DNA from: Isochrysis galbana
Lineage: Eukaryota > Haptophyta > Isochrysidales > Isochrysidaceae
Length of the DNA: 64,000 bases
Reading direction: 5' to 3'
Assembly (NCBI GenBank): GCA_018136815.1
Contig: CM030937.1
Coordinates: forward strand, 5,756,526 to 5,820,525
This document shows positions 1 to 10,800 of the stretch, one piece after another (position 1 is the first letter of the stretch; each line of letters starts with the position of its first letter). The notes below the pieces were generated by a model, which was not told where the DNA came from, searched no databases, and was given only the letters and a program-made list of their open reading frames with translations. The position numbers and the translations under genes were made by a program.

Positions 1-940
1 GATACTATACCTCTCTCCTTCTGCCGCCTCGCCCCTCGCCCTCTCTCTCTCTCTCCTCTCCGTCATCTTCTTCCCCCTCTCCTCCCGCCCCGCGCCCCCC
101 CCCCCATCCCCCCCCCCCCCCCCCGCGCGCCCTCTCTCCTCCTCCTCGCCTTCTCTCTCGGCGGAGCGGAGTCCCCCCGCCGCCCCTCCTCTCCTCCCCC
201 CCGCCCCCCCCCCCCCTCCAGCCCACGATCTCCCCCGCCCGTCATCCTTCGGCTCTGCGGACACCCAACCGCCACCCCCCTTCCCTTCCCCCCCCCCCCC
301 GCCCCGCCCCCCCCCCCCGCCGCTCCCCCCCCGCCGCATTCCCTCGGCGGGACGCTCTCGTGAACCAGGCGAGCATAGATTCACATCGAAGGCGGCGGAG
401 AAGAAGGCGTCGCTGCCACCCGTGCAGCCTAAGACCCAAAATAGAAGCATCGATGCGCCATCCCACGGAACGCGCGGAGGGCTGTCGGCCGAGACTCGCC
501 TCATCGAGGAGAGAGACTCCGCCGCCCCCGAGCGCCGTCGGCTCGTCGCTCGTCGCCTCCGCGCGCTGCGCCCGGCGCAGACGAGAGAGAGGAAGGCAAA
601 GAGGGAAGAGAAAGCGAACAGACTGAGAGAGGGAGAGAGAGGGAGAGGAGGGAGATTGGTGGGGGTAGAGGCACATCTCTGAGGGAGGAGGGAGGAGGGC
701 GAGATGCCGGCCCCTGACAGGCGCTCCAGTCAACACGGGGGAGTTCTAGCCTTGACGGGGTCACGGGGGGAGGGATGCGCGCCACGGTGCGGCGCTCCAT
801 GGATGAGTCCATGGGAGAGTCTCTCCGTCGGAGTCGAGCGGCGCGGACGGCTACGCTCAACGCTGAAGCCCGGACCTGGGAGCCTGGGAGAGGTAGCCGG
901 CACCGGAAATGTAGCGGACGGTGGAGAGATCCAATACTAT
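1..940. other. low-complexity C-rich then purine-rich DNA, no gene seen
   Basis: The first ~350 bases are almost pure C/T with C homopolymer runs, and the next ~350 are rich in GAGAG. Reading frames here on both strands are compositional (poly-Gly/Arg or Pro/Ser) with no domain. The composition resembles the pyrimidine-rich leaders of other genes in this window, so it could be a promoter or 5' end of a gene lying to the left on the minus strand. That is inference only. Confidence 0.6.
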
Positions 941-2540
941 AACCCGCCAGCCTAGCTGGGAAACACAGCCGGGGCGCCGGGGCTCCTCCAAACACAGAAA
1001 CACAGTATGTGTTTGGGAGTTGGGCTGTAAGTACTGATATTAGTACTGATGCATTAGTATTAGCTCCCCGGGAGCTGATATACTGATGTTAGTTCCTAGG
1101 CTGCCAGTTCAAAAATAAAACTGAAAACAAAACTCCGGAGCGGGAACGAGCCCCCGCGAACAAGCGCAGAGGCGCGCCAGCCCGCTCCCTCCCCCCGCCT
1201 ATCTCTCCTGCTAGCTGCCCACCCCCCCACCACCTTGGACTCTTGGCCTCTTCACATGCACCTGCCAACTCGTGCTCTCTGTTTATTTGCGCTGCCCTCC
1301 CCTATGCGCGCGCGCCACGCGCTGCACACCCCCCAGTAAGTATAAGTATAATAATAGCGATACTAGAAGTTATAATAGGGGTGTAAGCTGATATTAGTAC
1401 TGATGTAAGTACTGATGTAAGTGTAAGCTCAAAACCACCGTAAGCTTACGGACTGAGATAATCTAACTGAGCATTAGTACCACTACTCTCACTAGCCCGG
1501 TACTAACACGACAGCCCTCAGCGCACCTGCCCGTACACCATGGCGCGTGTTGTTGCCACAGATACATACACCTATGCACCCCTCCACATCTCCCCCCTCG
1601 CAAGCCCCCGGCTCCCATTCTAACTCTCCACAAGTTAAAATGAGGGAAAACCCATTGAGGCGGACCGGTCGACGCCGGCCGACTCTCCGGGAAAAAGCAC
1701 CGGGGGGGGGGGGAGGAACCTCTCGTCAACAAAGAGGAACGGCCCTTCCAGCTCTCGCCGTGAGCGGTTCTCGAGAAATAAACGACTGCGAGTCGAGTAG
1801 CCTGCGCCACCTTCAGGATACTCTCCTCGAGCTTGAGGCTTGAGCCGCTCCCTTCTCTCTCCCGCCTGTCGCCGGCCGCCCCCTACCCGTTTGCTAACGC
1901 AAACGGGGCCTGTTTCTAACCGCACTCCATCGGGGGGGGTGCAAATCCCCCCCTCTCCCTCTCTCCACTCTCTCCCTTCGTCGTCCCTGCGGCGCGTCGC
2001 CATGCGGCGCGCCCTGGCCTGGTCTCAGGGGCCCTTTGGGGGCTCCCAGGGGGCCAGCAAGGGCAGCTCAGGGGGCAGTGGAGGCTGGGGCTCAGCCCCT
2101 GGCCCCCCCTGCCTCTCCCACGCTCGCCTCGCTGGCCATGGGAGCCGCCCAGAGACACCTGTATGCCTGGCGACCAGGGACAGAGGGGGAGTCAGCTCGA
2201 GGGCAGGCCCAGCGCGGGCGTGGGAGTGCGGCTCGCGGGCCGCGCCCCCGAAGGGTCTGGGCCAGATTGTTGAGTGCCCTGCCCCTGCCAAAGGGCAGGG
2301 GCTGGGGTTGATTGTACGGGCCCACCCCGGGGGGTGTCCGCGATGGTGTATGGTGTGAGGGGGGCGCGAGGCCCCCATTGTCCCCCACTTATAAAAGTAG
2401 GTTCTAAGCTTACGGACTGACAGCCCAACTAGGGTTTGGGTTTCGTAGAAACACAGCCAAACACAGTCCCAAACACAGCGGGACAACGGGGGGCCTCGAC
2501 CTCCATAACCCTAGCTGTGAAACACAGGGGAAAAAAATCT
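940..2540. repeat. nested dispersed repeats, no gene seen
   Basis: Several repeat pieces overlap here. AAACACAG-rich segments at about 950-1010 and 2440-2530 resemble each other. CTGATATTAGTACTGATG-like units recur at 1030-1100 and 1385-1430. The block AAGCTTACGGACTGA occurs at both 1441 and 2404. About 1473-1580 matches 28690-28825 in inverted orientation, including the GTGCGCTGAGG portion. No reading frame here has a recognisable domain. Confidence 0.55.
2001..2365 (+). repeat. GC-rich composite dispersed repeat, copy 1
   Basis: It shares long stretches with 24668-25066 and 58783-58950, around a core of AGCTCAGGGGGCAGTGGAGG followed by GGGGCTGGGCCC-like sequence and CCTGCCTCTCCC. Its right part, with CCCTGCC and GGGCAGGGGCTG as inverted arms and then a GGGCCCACCC block, also recurs at 44594-44730. 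Copies differ by many substitutions and indels, so this is an old family. Coding potential was considered, but the frame differs between copies. Confidence 0.65.
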
Positions 2541-2839
2541 TCTTAAAATTCCCCGCTACTTGTGCGGCGTGAGGCAGAGTGCTAATGAACCTCCCTTCTA
2601 CCCAAACCTAACCCCTGTCAACCCCCTTCCCCTTCCCCAGTTCCCTCTTTAGCGGAGAAGCTGGTTCCGGGGAGGCCGTGCACGCTGCTTCGCTGCTTCG
2701 GCCAGGAGTCGGAGAGAAGGGGGCGGGAGACTGTGGCTTCTCCTTTGTTCTAGCTTTGCTCGGGGCTCCATTTCTGGCATCTCATGTGATCCTTCTTTGA
2801 TCCACGTTGTCGTAGTTACTACTAGACAAGTTTGCTATC

Positions 2840-3115
2840 CTAATTGATGTTTCGTATGTCCAGACCTCTCGCCGCCTGCGAGAGCCGTCCATAAAGGAGG
2901 ACAGCAGGCGACTTAGGCACGATGCGACCGGCGGTCGCTCGCATTGACATCAGCATGTAGGGCAAGTGATCAGCCCAATAGCGGCCCCCCTCGTCCGAGA
3001 CGCGAGTGTAGGCCACCAAAGTTTGTTGGGCTCGTTCTACTAAGCCTACTCCCTCATGGCGGTAAGCCTCAGTAGAGGATAGATCGGTGCCAGTCAGGGA
3101 GGGAGGCGATCGCAA
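2840..3115 (-). pseudogene. Ty3/gypsy-type integrase fragment (retrotransposon relic)
   Basis: The minus-strand translation contains GLVERAQQTL, then a W-x2-HLPYML segment and SPAVLLYGR. In Ty3/gypsy polyproteins these are the 'GLVER.N.TL', 'W..LP' and 'P..LLYG' blocks at the C-terminal part of the integrase core. Only about 90 residues remain. The upstream DDE residues, zinc finger, RT and LTRs are not visible in the flanking 2 kb. I call it a decayed fragment; fold assignment rests on motif order only. Confidence 0.6.
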
Positions 3116-3342
3116 AAGTCGCTACCACTGGATGGTGATCTGATGCCGCCCTGCCCGTGAAAAGTTTTAGATCAATACATGCTTTGTGCCATCTCCACGT
3201 GGAGTAGTATTCCGCGGCGCCGGGGGAATGGGGGTGTAGAAAGTATGCTACGTACTACGTGCAGTAGCAGGTATGCAGGTATGTCGTGGTTCGTGGTTCC
3301 ATTCGCCGCGAGTGCGGTAAGAATATTAAAAGGTTTTCTATA

Positions 3343-4002
3343 GCGTCGTATGACATCTTGTTAGCTAGCATTCCTAGCCACATACACCGGACGAGCCATG
3401 CGCCAACTGCGCACACCCCCATCGCGGGGTAGGGGCTCCGTTGCCGTCGAAGGGCTACGGTCCCCAAAGATGGGGTAACAGCTTATCAGCTCTCAAGGTT
3501 ATGAAGCTATCACTAATATCAGCACTAATATCAGCTCTCATGAGAGTTGTCCCAACCAACAACAAAACTCCCCGGTGCGCGCGCACGCGTGTGTTGATTT
3601 ACGCTCTTCATTCACACTCCACACACATCCTCTCTCTCTCTCCTCTAGCGTAGATTGTAGATTGGTACTACTAGTTGGATGAACCTATCGCATCTTAGAG
3701 ATTGAGGATAGATAGAGCGTAGCAGCCAAGAAGCCGACCGACGGAGGCTACTGCGTATGTACGTATGAAGTATCGATGTTGATGTAGGATGGAGGGGGGG
3801 GAGGCGACGATTCTAATAGTAAAAGGAGTCACAGTAGTAGATCAGCCCCTTTAAGATTAGTCTAGCAACCGACAACTAATATCAGTGATCTGGCAGTTTG
3901 GAGCTATTACTCTTACTGAGAGCTCATAACAGTACTCTTACCCCATCTATGACGGTCCCGCAGCACTAAGGTTATACTAACACAACAATAAAACTCTGAC
4001 GC
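3343..4002 (+). repeat. ~165-bp dispersed repeat R1, copy A, split by a MITE
   Basis: 3343-3464 plus 3952-4002 matches the uninterrupted copy at 17832-17996 nearly base for base. It begins GCGTCGTATGACATCTTG and ends AAAACTCTGACGC. The two halves are separated by the 487-bp element at 3465-3951. The right end lies 150 bp upstream of the GRAM/VASt start codon. Both ends carry GCGTC/GACGC as a possible short inverted terminus. No coding capacity. Confidence 0.8.
3465..3951. mobile_element. non-autonomous hAT-type MITE (487 bp)
   Basis: The left end is CAAAGATGGGGTAACAG; the right end, read on the other strand, is CATAGATGGGGTAAGAG, so the termini are imperfect inverted repeats. The 8-bp direct repeat ACGGTCCC flanks it exactly (3457-3464 and 3952-3959). 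The R1 copy at 17832-17996 carries a single ACGGTCCC (17946-17953), the empty site. An 8-bp target duplication and a CAAAG terminus fit the hAT superfamily (family consensus YARNG). The interior has no transposase, only AT-richer repeats such as CTAATATCAG. A hAT dimerisation-domain remnant lies at 36159-36395, but a source-copy relationship is not shown. Confidence 0.88.
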
Positions 4003-4152
4003 ATAGCGAATCCGGTGTGAAGGGACGGCTCGGCGGCCACCGGTGCGCCACCCTCTCCCGTCTCGTTCGTTGGCTCCCTCTCTCGCCTCTTCCCTCGCTC
4101 CCTCGCGCCGGCTGGAGCGAGCCGTCGGCGGCTCGTCGGGCGGGACATCCGC

Positions 4153-6776
4153 ATGTCGCGTTACGACCCTTACCGCGAAGAGCGCCTCGCGCTCGAGGGC
4201 GAGATGGCGCTGACCCGCTCTCTGCAGACGGCCTTTGGCCTTCCGGAGAGAGAGGTGCTCATTGAGGACTTCTCGTGCGCGGTCAAGCGGCGGATCCTTC
4301 TTCACGGACGCATGTTTATCTCAGCGGAACACGTCTGCTTCCGCTCCGATATCTTCGGACTCAAGACAAACATCGTCCTCCCGATGAGTGAGATCACATT
4401 GATCAGGAGAGCGTTGACGCCCGCAACCATGGAGAGAGCGGTGCAAGCGATAATGGGCGCCGCGCAGAGCTGGTGACGCGGGTCGCGCCATTGAGTATCC
4501 ACCTTCCACCCCCTGAGGCGAGCGAGCCATGCAGGCCGCACCACAGAGCGAACTAACCACGCCGAGTAGCGGGCTGGGCTGTCAGCCTGCGTTGCTCGGT
4601 GCTGCCTGCAGCAGCTGTGTACTGAAGGAGAAGCTGCGCTTCGAGCCAACTGGCCTTCTCACTCAGCTCGCACCTCACGTCCACGTGGCGCAGGCGGACT
4701 GTCACCGACTTCATCAACCCCAGCATCGAGATCACCACGCCGTTGGAGCGCCACATCTTCGCTTCCTTCATGTTCCGCGACCACACCTTTGACATCCTTT
4801 GCGAGCTCCGGCGAATTCAGCGCCACTATGAAGAGATAGCTACCCCGGCTCGCAGCCGGCAGCCGGCCCGTCCGACAGGCGCTTCCGTAGCGCGTAGCGC
4901 GCCCGCGCGTGCCCCCTTACACTCACCCGCCCCGCACACTTCTATGCATCGCTCCTCCTCTCCATTGGTGGCGCGAGCCCTACACGGGCCTGTTGTGGGT
5001 TCGCCCGCCTTTTCGTCGGCCCCCGCCACCGCGCCGCGCCGTGCGCAGCCACGCGCTCTCTTTCAGGATGAGGCTCGTCTCGAGCCCTTTGAAGATGCTG
5101 AATTTCAGCCCGGACGCAGCACGTCGGCGGGTAGCGCTCGCGGCCAAGAGGCTGAGGAATGGTGCCAACAAAGGAACGCGCCCTCACCGCCAGATGCAAT
5201 GACGGAGGCGCCAATCGAGCCGAGGCGAGCCTCTTCTTTGGACGCGCCCGCTTCAGACGCAGCCATGACCGCACGTGTCTCGGGCGTTTCCCGTCCCTAT
5301 CTGCCCGCACAGCTAATAGGAGGTAGCTTCTTTTTTCGCCTTCGGCGCCCGGATCCGCCCTCAACAACCTCGTTAGAATGTGCCACATCGATCACGATGT
5401 CTGAGCCCGCGTCATCTGTCCCCGCACTATCTGAGACCGAACGACCTACCCACTGCTCCTCGGTCTATCGCGACCGTCAAATGTTGGCAGGACGCCATGG
5501 ATCCCCCCCACGCACCGAGAGAGCGAACAGTTCGGTCGATGAGGGATCCAGTTTGCTCTCATCTGTGCCACTTAAACACGAAGTGCTTTTTACGACCCTC
5601 CCCTGCTCCGCGGATGAGGCTCGTCGGAGCATCTTCGCGGGTGGTTCGCGCTTCTTTCACACCTTCTTGAGCGAGCAGGGCGGCTCTCAGATTGAGATCG
5701 AGCCGTGGGCCGAGTTGCGCGGCGGGGGTAGTTGGCTCCGGGAGATCCGCCGCGTGCAACTCGTGCGCTCGCGCTTTTCTCCGGTGCGCTCGACGCGCGT
5801 GCATGAGACGCAGAGGCTCGGCACGAGCTCGGATGGTGCAGTCGTTCTAGCGCTGCATCAGCTGAGTCTCGATGTGCCGTACGCTGACTACTTTGCAGTG
5901 CACACGAAGCTCTGCCTCCGCGACGAGCTGTCGGCGCCGACCGGCCTTGTTGAAGGTCCTGATGCCGCGTGCCGGCTCAGCGTCTCGGTCGACGTGGCCT
6001 TTTGCAAGCCGACCATGCTGCAGTCGCGCATCACCGCCGGCGCGGTTGCAGACATCCGAGACGCGTACACGAATGTCGGTCTGCCGGCCATGCGCGCCTT
6101 CCTTGCGCCGGGCGGTTCTTGTAAGGAGGGCGGCATCGCCAAGGCAGCGGATGCCACCGGGGGTGGAAGTCCAGGCGGGGCGGCTGCTGCCCGTGACGGC
6201 GGTGAGAGGGCACCTTCGTCGGCGTGCGCCGGTAGCGAGAGCGGCGGGATGGGCCGAGTCGGTCCTCTCGGCGCGGATGAGGTGGCTGGCCGCCGGACAA
6301 GCATCATGCTCCTCTTGGAGCCATGGGAGCTCATTCGGCGCATGCGGGCTCGATTCCGCCTCATACTCCTGCATGTGCGGTACGGTGGCGGCCGCGCGGC
6401 CCTCGCCTCGGTGATGACACCCGTTGAGCTTGGCCTCACCTTAGGCGTGGTGGCGTTGGGCACGATTGCATGGGTGGTCGCCGTCAATGCGCAGTCGGCT
6501 GGAATGGGTCCGGCGCCGTTGGCCGAGCCTTCCGTGGAACAGTTGCGCTCACACATCGAGTGCTTGCAACGGCAAAATACGGTTCTTCAGGCGCGCGCTG
6601 CTTCATGGGAGGCATGCGCACAAGAGGCAATCTACCGCTGCATGCGTGCGGGCGTGCGAGAGCAGTCGTCATGCATGGCTCAGCCCTCCGTCCGGGGAGC
6701 CCCGTGGGAAGAGTGCGCGGTCGAAGCAGTCACATCGAAAGTTCCTGTTGGGCTCGATCCAGCATTTCTGTGGTGA
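4153..6776 (+). CDS. GRAM-VASt domain protein, probable membrane-contact-site sterol transfer protein
   Basis: At least two exons are seen. Exon 1 (4153 to about 4440) encodes the start of a GRAM domain (FSCAVKRRILLHGRMFISAEHVCF). After an intron ending with AG at 4692-4693, exon 2 resumes in frame with the last GRAM strands (IFASFMFRDHTFDIL). A low-complexity linker follows, then a VASt-like segment (KHEVLFTTLPCSADEARR to about VGLPAMRAFL, roughly 5570-6115) and one hydrophobic helix near 6423-6491. GRAM plus VASt plus a C-terminal TM is the layout of the Aster/GRAMD1, yeast Lam and plant VAD1 families, which sit at ER contact sites and move sterols. The exact donor is uncertain: GCG|GTGCAA at 4441 is a candidate, and a small middle exon is possible. 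The protein continues about 90 residues past the TM, longer than usual. Confidence 0.8.
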
Positions 6777-7272
6777 TGCGGTGTTGTGCAGTTCCGTGAT
6801 GTCCAAGGAAGCATCACGGAGAAGGGCAAGAAGTTGCTAGCCTTGTTTCACTAGCTACACCACACAACACTCAAGGGCACTATGCGCGCAAGCCGCGCTG
6901 AAACCATGCAACGAGAGCAATACAACTTGGAGGTGCCCCGAAGCTGCCAGCTCAACACATGCGTGCCAGATGACACATGTTTTTCTCCCTTCTTTGCCGG
7001 CGGCACAAGCGGCGATCTTAGACATGGCGCATGTACATAGGTTGCGCTCCCATTCAACGCCGTTATGACACCCAGGGACGCGGTGGTGGTTGTGTTCAAC
7101 GTTGTTGACCCGAGGAATCGGACATCGAGCTCCCATCATTCGTCGTTGCCCCGTCTTCGCCTTCTCTTCCAGTTTTTTCGCTTGTGCGATTCGCTCACGT
7201 TCAAGTGCAGAACGCACTCGCGAGTGTTTGTTGTACACACTTCCTGTTGCCCGTTTATCTAGCCATAGCTCT
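6777..7272. other. intergenic, nothing recognised
   Basis: This is the 3' flank of the GRAM/VASt gene up to the inverted-repeat element at 7273. Short frames on both strands lack domains. It includes an inverted pair near 6791-6824 (TTCCGTGATGTC and GCATCACGGAGAA), which could be a 3'-UTR hairpin. Confidence 0.5.
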
Positions 7273-7673
7273 CAACTATCAGTAAACTGATAGGGTCATG
7301 GAGCGCGCGCCGCCTCCCGCTTAAACTATAACAATAGTTTTTCCCGGTACCACGGCTGTGTAGGGTCCAGGCCCGGGGGCCTTCCCTGATGGAGCGTCCC
7401 ACTGGGGTGGTGTGGCTGGTGTGGCTGTGGGTAGTGATTTGTGTGTGCAGCATGCTGTCAACCAGCATGCCGGCCGTGCTCTCTCTGATCTCGGTGGTGC
7501 GCGGGCCTGGCCCGCTGGCTCTTGTGCCCACCTGGCTGGGGGGGTCGTCCTGGCGCGGTCGCTTCGGCGACAGCGGCGCATCCATGAAAGCTTCGTCCAT
7601 CGCGGCGAGGGCCGCGGCAGCGAGGGCGGGAGGCGGCGCGCGCTCCATGACCCTATCGTTTTAACGATAGTTG
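7273..7673. mobile_element. 401-bp inverted-repeat element with hairpin ends
   Basis: The ends are 48-bp terminal inverted repeats (7273-7320 and 7626-7673) that share 44 of 48 positions. Each end contains an 8-bp-stem hairpin: CTATCAGTAAACTGATAG on the left and CTATCGTTTTAACGATAG on the right. The four differences between the ends are exactly compensatory, so both hairpins are kept. A second hairpin (AAACTATAACAATAGTTT) lies just inside the left end at about 7323. The interior (7360-7620) resembles 25440-25740, where an ORF starting MERAPPPALAAAALAAMD is read on the minus strand; a shorter version of that ORF is here. It lies just 3' of the truncated kinase gene. Confidence 0.75.
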
Positions 7674-7794
7674 AAGTTTGTCGCATTCGCGAATCGACGC
7701 TCGTTAGGCTTCTCTCTTCTCTTCGTTCGGTATTTATCGTTATAATTCTCTCGTTCTCGTTCTCGGTCAAAAACTTCGCGTGGACGCCTAGAAT

Positions 7795-7894
7795 NNNNNN
7801 NNNNNNNNNNNNNNNNNNNNNNNNNNNNNNNNNNNNNNNNNNNNNNNNNNNNNNNNNNNNNNNNNNNNNNNNNNNNNNNNNNNNNNNNNNNNNN
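7795..7894. other. assembly gap (100 N)
   Basis: One hundred Ns, a standard placeholder for a scaffold gap of unknown length. The catalytic half of the kinase gene on the minus strand would be expected here or beyond. Confidence 0.99.
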
Positions 7895-10800
7895 CGGGCG
7901 AATTGCCCTCTCCACCACCCGTGCCACCGATCTATATATTGCCCCAATCGCTTGGATGCTTGCAATGGGCCTGTGCTTACTTGGTGCGTCACTTCAATTA
8001 GCCTTTGCAAGAGCGACAACGCCTCCGAGGCGTGACGCGATTCGGCGCCAACGTCGTGGCAGCTGGACCCGCGAGCAGTCACAGCAGTCGCTGAAGCTGC
8101 TTGAACCGAGGGTGCGGCTGGTGTGCAAGACGCATCAATGTCTTCTGCTGTGGATAGGGCTGCCTCAGCAGGCGCGGCGTCCATGCAAGCAGGGATCGCC
8201 GGAGAAGCCTGAGACGCTTGCTGCGTCGCCTTCTCGAGCTCGTGCTCGAGCGATGCCTCAAGCTTCATGAGCGTCTGCTCAGAATTAAAGAGCACCACTT
8301 CTCTCATACACCGCTTGGAGTGCTCTCCCATCTTGTCCATTCCCACCATGGTTTCACAGATCCGGCAGAGCAGTCTGGGCATTTGAGTCCCGCCAGATTG
8401 CCGATTCCCAGCTGTCGAGAGGCGTCGTACCAGCGAACTCCGAGGAGCTGGCGACGTATCTTTCTCCGCGCCGGCCTCTGCGTCCCCATGCTGCCCTTCG
8501 AGTGACGTACGCCGCGTGTTCGGGTACGCCGAGTCCGGGGGCTCAAACAAGGGGGGCGCTGTACTCGTTGCGCTGAGCGACGGGCCCAAAGGACCTCGGC
8601 TTGTTGGGTCGGCGACAGGGGCGACTGCGCCGGTCCACACCTCACCGCTTGGTCCCGCAGCGGCCGGTGCCGGGCCGGCGAACCCACTGCCACCCGCAAA
8701 GGCGTCGTTGCGCGTACGGGGTGCCCCAAAGGCTGGCAAGAAAATTAACGAGCCCATGTTGGCGGACGACCCCGTAGCAACGCCACCTGCGGAACCCAAA
8801 GCTGCTGCCGAGGGTGGATTCGTGGCCGACGGGAGGGCCGCGTCCGTTGCGCTCGTCGGGCACGAGTGTGCAGACGATGACGTATCTGACGGATTCGTGC
8901 TGCGCTGCTGCTGCTGCGGTGGCGGTGGACGAGTCGGCGGGGGCGGCGGGGGCGGCGCGGGCGGGGCTGCTGTTGATGGCGGGGGTGGCAGCAGCGCCGC
9001 GATGAGAGGCGGAGGGGCCATGCGGCCAGATGGCGGAGGAGGCGCGCCCGAGCCGAGGACGGCTGAGGAGATGGAGGCAATTGAGAAGTTGCTGGCCGCG
9101 CTCGCGCAGCTTGCACCCGCGCTGTGCTCATCGGATGTGCTGGGAGAATCACCAACAGAGCGGGCGAGCGACAAGGGCGGAGGGACAACAAGCGGCGAGT
9201 GCCTTGTGGGGGGCGAGGTGTGGTGCGAGTCGAGGAGCGAGTCGAGGCTGAGCACCGCCGGGCCGCCCGGAGAGCTAGGGATGGAGGGCGGTCGAGAGGT
9301 GGCACGGCGTGAGGCGCGGGCGCCCGCCGAGCGGAAGGCGTCGGAGGCAGAGATGAAGGCTGAGGAGAACTTGGGGGACGACCCTTCCTCATCGTCCGAG
9401 AAGGCAGCGGATTGCGAGTTGGCGGGCGAGGTGCAACACGAGCTCGCGGCAGCAAGGTCTCCAGCACGAGCGCTATCCCCTCTGATGAAGCGTGAATCGC
9501 CAGGCGGTGAAGCCGGCGGGACGACTTCGGGTGGCGCGGGTGGCATACCGACGGCAGGCTCCCCTGCCGGCACCGCGGTGGCGCCCTCCATAGCTGGCAA
9601 TGTGCGCCGTGCAGAAGGGCCATCGGCCACCTCGTCGGTGCTCCGACTGCCGTCAACGGTGTCGCTAGCGGGGCGCTCGGAGGTGGAAGGCGCGGCCGCG
9701 TGCGAAGGTTTGACGGGAGGGGCGCAGGACTGAGTGGCCTCAAAGGACGTGGGCCCCGCGGAATGTCGCATCGCTCCGGAGATGCTTGGGGTGAGCGCTG
9801 CGGGAGCCGAGGGATGAAGTGAGAGGCGGCCTCCAGCAGATACCTTGATGTTGGCGAGCGCGCCGAGCGGCGAGCTTCCCGTAAAGACTGCGTCCCCTCT
9901 GATGGCTTTGCCCACAGTGCCCTCGCGGACCCGTCGGCGTGAAGACCACAGCTCGCCCGACACGCGCCATTGGGCATAGAAGGAGCGTAGCGCCGAGTCG
10001 GACGCCATTGTGGCGCTCATGCCGCGTACAAGGATCGGCGAGGAGACCAAAGACGAGACTTTAGGGCTCGTATGGCTCGGGCTGCCGCTGCCGTTGGCAT
10101 TGGGCGATCCAAACTGCGCGTTGTGCTGGAGCGGCACAAGCCGCGAGACTGGCGTCAGCGCGAGGACGAGCCGGGTGCACAGGTTAACGCCGCCCATCTC
10201 GTACTCGTATTTTTTTGCGGCTGTCCGGCTGGCCACGCGCTCACCGCCCTCTCTCCGTAGCGGCGCGCGCTCGCCCTGCCCGGGGACCTGCCGTTTCTTG
10301 CCAGGTGCCGTATTGCCACCGAGCCGGTGGCCGCGCCCGTCCGACGGGAGCGACAGCGGGGCGAGCGTGCGGCGCAGCCCATGGGCGCGGCGGAGGGACT
10401 CACGGCAAATCTCGCCGAGTGTGCGCATGTCGGTGTGCGCCAGGAACTCGAGGCACAGGCTGCGCAGCTCAACAAGAGCGGCGACTTGGTCGGGCTCAAG
10501 CATAGGGCGCTGCACCTCGCCCGACTCGTCGGCGTCGGGGGCTGCCGGCGGGGCGGAGATGCGGCTGTGCAACGAGTGGCGGCGCATGATTGGGGCACGT
10601 GCCAGCGGCGTCGGTGGCGGTCCGGCGTGGCTGAGTGCGTCCTCTAGCTCGGCGAGAGCATTAGCCTGGGACGGATCAGGGGAAAGCGGCGCGAATGGCG
10701 AGCGAGGCTCTCCCTCAGCCGGCGAGCGCTCCGCGATGAGCTGCAGCATGGGGTGGTTGATCAGTGCGCGAACATCAAAGTCGGCCCGCTCCTTGGCAGC

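Noticed and set aside
5888-6556. 222-residue minus-strand frame inside the GRAM/VASt gene
   Set aside because: Antisense shadow; the VASt reading on the plus strand has domain motifs.
8516-9977. Long plus-strand and alternative minus-strand frames (about 400 residues) opposite the kinase
   Set aside because: They are Gly/Ala- or Arg/Pro-rich shadows of GC-rich coding sequence; only the kinase frame has family motifs.
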